Shown here piece by piece: positions 31,307 through 35,989 of a stretch of DNA of 35,989 bases (position 1 is its first letter; each line of letters begins with the position of its first letter). The DNA lies in the NCBI GenBank assembly GCA_045592105.1, contig JAZNUB010000067.1:1-35989 (forward strand). Direction: 5' to 3'. Source of the stretch: SIG636 sp045592105 (lineage in GTDB: Bacteria; Bacillota; Clostridia; Oscillospirales; CAG-382). A program made the translations under genes and the position numbers. The notes beneath the pieces were generated by a model. The model was given only the letters and a program-made list of their open reading frames with translations. It was not told the origin of the DNA and did no database searches.

Positions 31307-33082
31307 ATGTGGAAATATGAAAGCTATTTTCAGCAGGGCATTTCACACAAACAAAACAAAACTAATTGCCAAGATAGCGTCCTGGTCCAAGAAAATGATA
31401 AGTACATAATTGCTGCATTAGCAGATGGATTGGGTTCCTTGAAACACTCCGAAATTGCAGCAGATACAGTAACGCACACGGTTTGTGAATTGTTCTTGAA
31501 CTCAAACCTGCCAACTGATGTGTATTCGTCTAATACGACGCAATTAAAGTTAAGAGATGAACTAATTAGGAGAATACAATCGCAGTTAGAAAACAAATCA
31601 GAAGAAATGCGTATTTCTATTAATGATATGAATTGTACGTTGGTTTTTGTATTTGTTTCGAAGCAAAACAATTGTGCAATAATTGGTAGATTGGGAGACA
31701 GTGCTATATGCATTATAAAAGAGCGGGGTTCGATTGCAATCAATGATAGTAATAGTTCGGCTAACGGCACAAATGCTATTCTTGACAGAAATGCAAATGA
31801 ATATCTTGACTTGCAGGTTTTTGATTTAGATGTAGAAAAAATATGTGGTTTTATTTTAACTTCCGACGGACTTGATGACGAATTATATATGAAAGGTTCA
31901 TCTCATGTTAATAAAGCTGCAGAACTTTATTTTAATGCAGTAAGTGTCGATCCAATGCCCAAAAGAGTCATAGCTAGCGCCATAGAAAAGCTGACCAGTG
32001 ATGAAGACTCTACATTCGATGATGACATTAGTATTGCTGTTTTGAGTCGAATTGATAGACGCATTTCATTTGCGAAAGATCCAACATGGCTTTGCTCATG
32101 CGGCGCAAGAAACAGAATTCAAGATACATATTGCCAAATGTGCAATAATGATTTTATTAGTTTGTATAAGAATATCAAATTTCGTGAACATGGTGGAAAA
32201 ACAGCATTCTTTTTGAAAATCAACGAATTGCCAGAAGAGGAGCGTACGATTGTAGGCTTAAACTCTGGTTGTAGAAAGGGATATACTTCTTTAATAGAAG
32301 AAAATGCGAAAAATGATAAAACCAATGCGGATGATGTGATTGTTAACAACAGTGCAATTACAAAATCTTCACCAAAACAAAATGAAAAACAGGATTTAAC
32401 AGGTAAGAGTAATTCTAAGATTTCAAATTTGCAGTATACCGGCGAAGATGAAGTTAAAGGCAAAAAAAGTAGTGGAGATAATAATATGTTGAAAAAAAAC
32501 AAGAATAGTCACTTGGCAAGCATACGAGGTAATTTTGCTATCGTGGCGCTCCTAATCGGCATTTTTGTCTTAGGTACACTTGCAGGCGGATTATTTTCCA
32601 AGATATTTATTTCAAACAGTATCAAAGAACTGGAGCAAAAAATTGATGATTTAACCAATATTGTTGAATCTCAAAATGTGAATAACTCCAATGACAAAAC
32701 TGAACAAGTTCCAGAAGGTTTTGTAACTCTTGAGAATGGAACTTGTTATTTGGGCGATACAAAGGATGGAGTGCCTCATGGAAAAGGTATTCTATTTGAA
32801 GATGAAAAATACTACATTGGAACATTTGAAAATGGTAAAAAAGATGGAGAATTTACAATCATCATTTGTGGCGACAAAAACGTTATTATTACATCCTATT
32901 ATGATGACGATATAGAAATCGAATCAAATAATGATGAGGATGCAAGTGACGATGATTCTAAAGCTGAAAATAACGATAATTCAAACGATGAAAACGAAGA
33001 TGATAAGTTGAACAGTGACAATAATACCGATACATCTACGCAACCTCCCGACACGCAATTATCCGACGGCACTTCAATGTAA
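31307..33082 (+). CDS. PP2C phosphatase / zinc ribbon / transmembrane / MORN protein
   Basis: 591 residues with an unusual domain order. Residues 1-250 are a PP2C Ser/Thr phosphatase with metal-binding acids in NCQDSVLV (Asp23), LADGLG (Asp40), GDSA, LTSDGLDDE (Asp187) and DDDISIAVL (Asp239). Residues 261-282 are a zinc ribbon (CSCGARNRIQDTYCQMC). A polar linker follows, one membrane helix at about 410-432, a short coiled coil (440-458), and two MORN-type units (YLGDTKDGVPHGKG, YYIGTFENGKKDGEF). The tail is very acidic (about 530-591). With the N-terminus inside, the MORN part and acidic tail would be outside. It should reverse the action of the kinase two genes upstream. AAAGGAGAG precedes the ATG. 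Confidence 0.85.
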   Translation: MWKYESYFQQGISHKQNKTNCQDSVLVQENDKYIIAALADGLGSLKHSEIAADTVTHTVCELFLNSNLPTDVYSSNTTQLKLRDELIRRIQSQLENKSEEMRISINDMNCTLVFVFVSKQNNCAIIGRLGDSAICIIKERGSIAINDSNSSANGTNAILDRNANEYLDLQVFDLDVEKICGFILTSDGLDDELYMKGSSHVNKAAELYFNAVSVDPMPKRVIASAIEKLTSDEDSTFDDDISIAVLSRIDRRISFAKDPTWLCSCGARNRIQDTYCQMCNNDFISLYKNIKFREHGGKTAFFLKINELPEEERTIVGLNSGCRKGYTSLIEENAKNDKTNADDVIVNNSAITKSSPKQNEKQDLTGKSNSKISNLQYTGEDEVKGKKSSGDNNMLKKNKNSHLASIRGNFAIVALLIGIFVLGTLAGGLFSKIFISNSIKELEQKIDDLTNIVESQNVNNSNDKTEQVPEGFVTLENGTCYLGDTKDGVPHGKGILFEDEKYYIGTFENGKKDGEFTIIICGDKNVIITSYYDDDIEIESNNDEDASDDDSKAENNDNSNDENEDDKLNSDNNTDTSTQPPDTQLSDGTSM

Positions 33083-33088
33083 TTAAGG

Positions 33089-33101
33089 TGTATAGTATAC
33101 A
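33089..33101. repeat. 13-bp palindrome TGTATAGTATACA
   Basis: A perfect dyad just after the phosphatase stop and before the mobile-element genes. It could be an operator; there is no T-run to make it a terminator. Confidence 0.35.
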
Positions 33102-33117
33102 TCTTGGATTTCTGTCT

Positions 33118-33133
33118 ATTCTCTCTGGACTTC
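33118..33133 (+). repeat. repeated leader motif ATTCTCTCTGGACTTC, copy 1
   Basis: Identical to 33608-33623. It lies 52 bases before the start of a small ORF, and partial similarity continues for about 30 bases downstream (TTTT-TA-GAT-TT-GTGT pattern) in both copies. Probably a shared regulatory leader; the boxes are not spaced like a SigA promoter. Confidence 0.5.
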
Positions 33134-33184
33134 CGTCCTTTTCTATGATATTGTGTGTGCTACCACGAAAAGGAGGTAGTGCAT

Positions 33185-33295
33185 ATGACAGGTCAGAAAC
33201 AAGTAAATAGCGAAAACAGAGCGGTACTGAATCGGGATTTCCCGAGACGGAGCCGCTCTCTCTTTATCACGGAGGTGCGGAATGAACATCATTGA
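33185..33295 (+). CDS. small ORF, 36 codons, function unknown
   Basis: ATG 33185 follows an excellent ribosome site (AAAAGGAGG, seven bases away). The 36-residue product is basic and polar (NRDFPRRSRSLFITEV) and ends at TGA 33293-33295, overlapping the start of the next gene at 33282. The site and overlap suggest it is translated and coupled to the next gene. No family recognised. Confidence 0.45.
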   Translation: MTGQKQVNSENRAVLNRDFPRRSRSLFITEVRNEHH

Positions 33296-33554
33296 AGAAT
33301 TATGGTACGGCAACATCAACCCATGCGAGAGGGACTTCAAGAAAGGCAGTAAGTATTCTGAGCTACTCGGTTACATTGTCCGTCACGAGGAGGATCTGCA
33401 AAAGCGGCTGAATGACGAGGAAAAAGATATCCTTGAAAAGTTCACCGAATGTACCAACGAGATGTATGGCATCGCAGAACGTGAGGCGTTCGCAAGAGGA
33501 TTCGTGCTCGGAGCCAGGATCATCATTGAGGTGATGAACACGGAAATCGAATAA
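33282..33554 (+). CDS. small conserved-type helical protein of mobile elements (DUF6809-like)
   Basis: 90 residues starting MNIIEELWYGNINPCERDF. It is helical throughout (RHEEDLQKRLNDEEKDILEK) and ends in AFARGFVLGARIIIEVM. Proteins of this form are common in clostridial integrative/conjugative elements, and the start motif (I-I-E-E-L-W-Y-G-N-I-x-P) is characteristic. Function unknown. GGAGGTG precedes the ATG at normal spacing. It marks the start of the mobile-element backbone. Confidence 0.65.
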   Translation: MNIIEELWYGNINPCERDFKKGSKYSELLGYIVRHEEDLQKRLNDEEKDILEKFTECTNEMYGIAEREAFARGFVLGARIIIEVMNTEIE

Positions 33555-33564
33555 TGAGCGAGAA

Positions 33565-33601
33565 GAATCGTACAAAAAAACTTGTGCGATTCCTCATTTT
33601 T
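33565..33601 (+). terminator. terminator hairpin
   Basis: GAATCGTAC (33565-33573) pairs with GTGCGATTC (33584-33592), one G-T pair, followed by CTCATTTTTG. It ends the unit of the small helical protein. Confidence 0.65.
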
Positions 33602-33607
33602 GTGCCG

Positions 33608-33623
33608 ATTCTCTCTGGACTTC
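33608..33623 (+). repeat. repeated leader motif ATTCTCTCTGGACTTC, copy 2
   Basis: Same 16 bases as at 33118-33133, here 62 bases before the secreted Glu/Thr-rich protein gene. Its recurrence before two separate genes of the element argues for a regulatory role or a duplicated 5' region. Confidence 0.5.
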
Positions 33624-33684
33624 GTATTTTTTACGATTATTCTTGTGTTGAGCCGCAAAGACGAGCTCGGAAAGGAAAATACAT

Positions 33685-34212
33685 ATGAAAAAGTTAATCA
33701 CCATCATCCTCGCACTTATTATAACGCTGTTCGCAACACCGCAAAAGGGTGCAGATCAGCCGCACATGACCGCCGCAAAACCGCCACAAACGGCGATAAT
33801 AACCTCGGTGGAGCAAGTACCCGAAACAATCGAAATGACCGCAGAAAAAGCGTTTGTGAGCGAAATTGAAAAACTTGAAACCGAGGTCAAAATCAAAGAA
33901 ACAACGGTAACCGAAAGCAAAACAACGCCAACGAAAACCGAGGTTTTCACCGAAGAAAAAACACCTGCGGAGCAAGAAACAGTGACAGAGAAATACACCG
34001 AAATCACCGAAGAAAAGGTTATCAGCGAACCGAAAGAAGAAACCGTCGAATGTATCGACGAAGGTAATCAAAGCCTTGCGGAATACAAACCGCAGATCGG
34101 TAATCAGCCGAATCCCTTTGAGAATGACACACCGACCGAGATCGACGACCGTCCGGTAGAAGACTACATCGGTGAAGGTGAAGACCGACCGGGCGAAGGC
34201 AAACGCTTCTAA
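33685..34212 (+). CDS. secreted Glu/Thr-rich low-complexity protein
   Basis: 175 residues. A signal peptide is clear (MKKLITIILALIITLFATPQ), with likely cleavage shortly after. The rest is low complexity, dominated by Glu, Thr, Lys and Val in a TEK/TEE-like repeat pattern (about 60-120). It ends in an acidic Pro/Gly part (DDRPVEDYIGEGEDRPGEG). No fold or motif is recognised. It would be exported and extended. AAAGGAAAATA precedes the ATG. Such a gene is frequent near the replication/mobilisation module of clostridial elements, but its role is unknown. Confidence 0.65.
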   Translation: MKKLITIILALIITLFATPQKGADQPHMTAAKPPQTAIITSVEQVPETIEMTAEKAFVSEIEKLETEVKIKETTVTESKTTPTKTEVFTEEKTPAEQETVTEKYTEITEEKVISEPKEETVECIDEGNQSLAEYKPQIGNQPNPFENDTPTEIDDRPVEDYIGEGEDRPGEGKRF

Positions 34213-34220
34213 AGAATACG

Positions 34221-34255
34221 GGGAACTGCACAAAACGTGCGGTTCCTCTTTTTTG
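34221..34255 (+). terminator. Rho-independent terminator
   Basis: GGAACTGCAC (34222-34231) pairs with GTGCGGTTCC (34237-34246), followed by TCTTTTTTG. It directly follows the stop of the secreted protein gene. Confidence 0.85.
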
Positions 34256-34270
34256 TTCACAGTTCCTTCC

Positions 34271-34299
34271 TTGAAAAATCCGTTAAAATATGATATAAT
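34271..34299 (+). promoter_or_regulatory. promoter of the sigma-like gene
   Basis: TTGAAA (34271-34276), 17-base spacer, TATAAT (34294-34299), 29 bases before the ATG at 34329. Confidence 0.75.
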
Positions 34300-34328
34300 A
34301 TAAGTACCATAGTGAAAGGAGAGAACCG

Positions 34329-35255
34329 ATGAAAACAGATATGACATTACTTGAAAAGGATAGCACCCCTACCATTGCGGAGCTGAAAGCGTTTTTCAAA
34401 GACCACGATTTCAGCACGCAGGTATCAAAATACGATCCGATGACAGCCACCGACGAGCAGAACCGAGTATATATCAAAGCGAAAAAGTATTTTCTTTCGT
34501 CTTGGAATGCGCAGATGAAACTGCTTACCGGCAAAGGTTCTCTCATCAACTTTACCTCCAACGCTCCCGTGCGGTGTCTTGAAGAAGCAACCGAAAATCT
34601 GGTTGCGGGCGCGGTGATGGAAATCCTCGCGGATGAAACTCTTTGCGAAAGCATAATTGATTCGATGCTGACCGCTTTAGAGGGAGACATTACCGCTGAA
34701 CTCGAAAAGTACGCAGAGGCACATAAGAAAGCGGTTGAGGATTTGACCGAAGAAGAATTTGCCTTTGTTTTCGATCAATTCGCAAATCTTTTTCTTTCCG
34801 TAATGATGAACAAGTTGATGCAGGTTGAAAGCGTTCCCGAGATTATGGGTGTGTCGAAAGAGCTCGGAGCGCACGAAGATTTTGCAAATACCCCAAACAC
34901 CAATTACGATAAAATAGATTTCAAACGTCAATGGAGTCACACACGCTCGAGAGTCGGTGAGATGGAATCGCTGGATCAGATTGAAAAGACAGAGCATACC
35001 GCTCCCGATTCTGCAACGGAGTTCACGGACGAAGATCCGCAGGCGCATCTCGAGATGATAGAGACGATTAAAGAGTTCTATGCCTTCCTCGGTGATGAAA
35101 CCGACATAAAAATCTTCAAATTGAGTGCAGATGGATATACGCAAAAACAAATAGCCGAGCGTCTCGGATTCAAAACACACAGCGCTGTCGGCAAGCGTCT
35201 AAAAAAGATCGAAGAAAAGCGTGCTATGTTCTTAGCTACGAAAATATTTGAATAA
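34329..35255 (+). CDS. mobile-element regulator with sigma-region-4-like helix-turn-helix
   Basis: 308 residues. The N-terminal 200 residues are mostly helical with no recognised domain. The C-terminal part contains FKLSADGYTQKQIAERLGFK then SAVGKRLKKIEEK (about 260-295), a helix-turn-helix like sigma-70 region 4 or LuxR-type regulators. No sigma region 2 is visible, so it is better regarded as a DNA-binding regulator than a true sigma factor. AAAGGAGAG precedes the ATG, and a strong promoter and terminators isolate it as a single-gene unit. It is probably a control gene of the integrative element. Confidence 0.65.
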   Translation: MKTDMTLLEKDSTPTIAELKAFFKDHDFSTQVSKYDPMTATDEQNRVYIKAKKYFLSSWNAQMKLLTGKGSLINFTSNAPVRCLEEATENLVAGAVMEILADETLCESIIDSMLTALEGDITAELEKYAEAHKKAVEDLTEEEFAFVFDQFANLFLSVMMNKLMQVESVPEIMGVSKELGAHEDFANTPNTNYDKIDFKRQWSHTRSRVGEMESLDQIEKTEHTAPDSATEFTDEDPQAHLEMIETIKEFYAFLGDETDIKIFKLSADGYTQKQIAERLGFKTHSAVGKRLKKIEEKRAMFLATKIFE

Positions 35256-35270
35256 ACCGAACATCGATTT

Positions 35271-35310
35271 TCCCTTTGAAGCGTAAAAACTTCAAAGGGA
35301 TTTTTCTTTT
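35271..35310 (+). terminator. Rho-independent terminator
   Basis: TCCCTTTGAAG (35271-35281) and CTTCAAAGGGA (35290-35300), perfect arms, followed by TTTTTCTTTTT. Confidence 0.9.
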
Positions 35311-35406
35311 TCAAAAAATTTAAAAAATATTTTTTCGGTCAGGAACATTTTGGGTGTTCTAATGTCGGGTATGTATTAGAGGGGATAACTCTCCGCAAGT
35401 AAAATT

Positions 35407-35435
35407 GCTCTCGCCAACATCGGCGGGAGCTTTTT
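35407..35435 (+). terminator. leader terminator/attenuator before the AAA ATPase gene
   Basis: GCTCTCGCC (35407-35415) pairs with GGCGGGAGC (35422-35430), followed by TTTTT. It stands 45 bases before the ATPase start with no gene between it and the previous terminator, so it may be an attenuator in the ATPase leader. The upstream bases around 35380-35400 (GGGGATAACTCTCC) could form an alternative pairing. Confidence 0.5.
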
Positions 35436-35480
35436 CTCTTGCAAAAAAACATTTGGGCTAAGCCCGGAAAGGAGTCTTCA

Positions 35481-35989
35481 ATGAAAGACAAAAACAAACT
35501 TGCCGTCATAGACGGCGAAACACTCATGGACATGAGACTTGTCCCGACCAAGTTTTGCGTCGACACTCTGCTGCCGCAGGGAATCTGCATCCTCGGCGGT
35601 GCACCGAAGATCGGGAAATCGTGGCTCGTGCTTGACTTGTGCGTTCGCATCGCAAAGGGAGAGCCGATCTGGAATCTGCAAACACACAAAGGAACGGTGT
35701 TGTATCTCTGCCTTGAAGATACGCTACGCCGTGTACAGGAACGACTGAACTGCATCACCGATGAAGTACCGAAGGAGGTGTTCTTCTCAACGACGGCGCA
35801 TACGCTCGCCGATGGTCTTTGCGATGATATTCGTTCGTTTGTCAAAGAGCATTCCGACACGGTATTCGTTGCCATCGATACCTTTCAGGTGATACGAAGC
35901 TATACCGCGGACACCTCCTATGCCAACGACTACGACGAGCTCCGCAAGTTGAAAGCGCTTGCCGACGAGCTGAACATTACGCTTCTGCT
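35481..35989 (+). CDS. RepA/KaiC-like AAA ATPase, partial (C-terminus beyond window)
   Basis: 169 codons to the window end with no stop. GGAPKIGKSWL (about 40-50) is the P-loop, and FVAIDTFQVI (about 134-143) the Walker B strand. GTVLYLCLEDTLRRVQERL (about 75-93) is the conserved ED segment of the RepA/AAA_25 group. These hexameric helicase-like ATPases serve replication of plasmids and integrative elements. ATG 35481 follows GAAAGGAG. It probably starts the replication/mobilisation operon of the element. Confidence 0.85.
   Translation, partial: MKDKNKLAVIDGETLMDMRLVPTKFCVDTLLPQGICILGGAPKIGKSWLVLDLCVRIAKGEPIWNLQTHKGTVLYLCLEDTLRRVQERLNCITDEVPKEVFFSTTAHTLADGLCDDIRSFVKEHSDTVFVAIDTFQVIRSYTADTSYANDYDELRKLKALADELNITLL

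Noticed and set aside
33126..33149. Promoter reading of the repeated leader (TGGACT ... TATGAT)
   Set aside because: The spacing is 12 bases in the first copy and 10 in the second, unsuitable for a SigA promoter.
33694..34347. Long open frame on the minus strand opposite the secreted Glu/Thr-rich gene
   Set aside because: Its Phe/Cys/Arg-rich composition is the mirror of the Glu/Thr/Lys-rich plus-strand gene, which has a signal peptide and a good ribosome site.
34677..35180. Open frame on the minus strand opposite the sigma-like gene
   Set aside because: No ribosome site or recognisable domain, and the plus-strand gene has a promoter, ribosome site and helix-turn-helix.
34329..35255. Calling the 308-residue protein a full sigma factor
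   Set aside because: Only a region-4-like helix-turn-helix is visible; no region 2 for -10 recognition or core binding.

Overview
The window comes from a spore-forming, low-to-moderate GC Firmicute, most likely an uncultured gut Clostridia. The evidence is dipicolinate synthase (dpaAB), a TepA/ClpP-like protease, an L27 with a cleavable N-terminal extension beside its protease Prp, a Noc/ParB protein and SigA-type promoters. I can only place the host by gene content.

Layout. Bases 1-2.9 kb: a BlaR1-BlaI type sensor-repressor pair (minus strand, BlaR1 cut by the window edge), then a repeat-rich accessory patch. The patch holds a GNAT acetyltransferase fused to a second domain, an array of short hairpins, and tRNA-Thr(CGT). 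A 25-bp copy of the tRNA 3' end lies 1.4 kb downstream of the tRNA, in the position expected of an attachment site. 2.9-14.0 kb: ordinary chromosomal genes (dpaA-dpaB, tepA, rplU-prp-rpmA, obg, an aconitase-family hydratase, an S1-domain protein, prfA, a serine hydrolase, noc).

14.1-33.1 kb: a visibly more AT-rich island, almost all on the plus strand. It looks like a divergent type VII (WXG100/EssC) secretion locus. In order it has an XRE regulator, an LXG-associated helical protein, an LXG toxin with an LHH nuclease C-terminus, a decayed SUKH-like immunity remnant, a second LXG toxin with a ParB-like C-terminus, a TPR protein, three small WXG100-like proteins, an unrecognised proline-punctuated repeat protein, an EssC-like ATPase split over two genes, a fourth WXG100 protein, a Sel1-repeat protein, a PIN-like/kinase/membrane-anchor protein, a vWA protein, and a PP2C phosphatase/zinc-ribbon/membrane/MORN protein. 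No EsaA, EssA or EssB is recognisable. The kinase, vWA and PP2C genes form a TerY-P-like triad, and the set resembles the PpkA/PppA phospho-switch of type VI secretion. The Sel1 and vWA proteins end in nearly the same C-terminal tail. My working hypothesis is a type VII-like export machine controlled by, or partly built from, a kinase/phosphatase/vWA module. I regard this as the most interesting part of the window.

33.1-36.0 kb: the start of what looks like an integrative/conjugative element backbone. It has small ORFs, a secreted Glu/Thr-rich protein, a protein with a sigma-region-4-like helix-turn-helix, and a RepA/KaiC-like AAA ATPase cut by the window end. Terminators separate the transcription units, and a repeated leader motif precedes two of them. 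The secretion island may be cargo of this element, but no integrase or end is visible.
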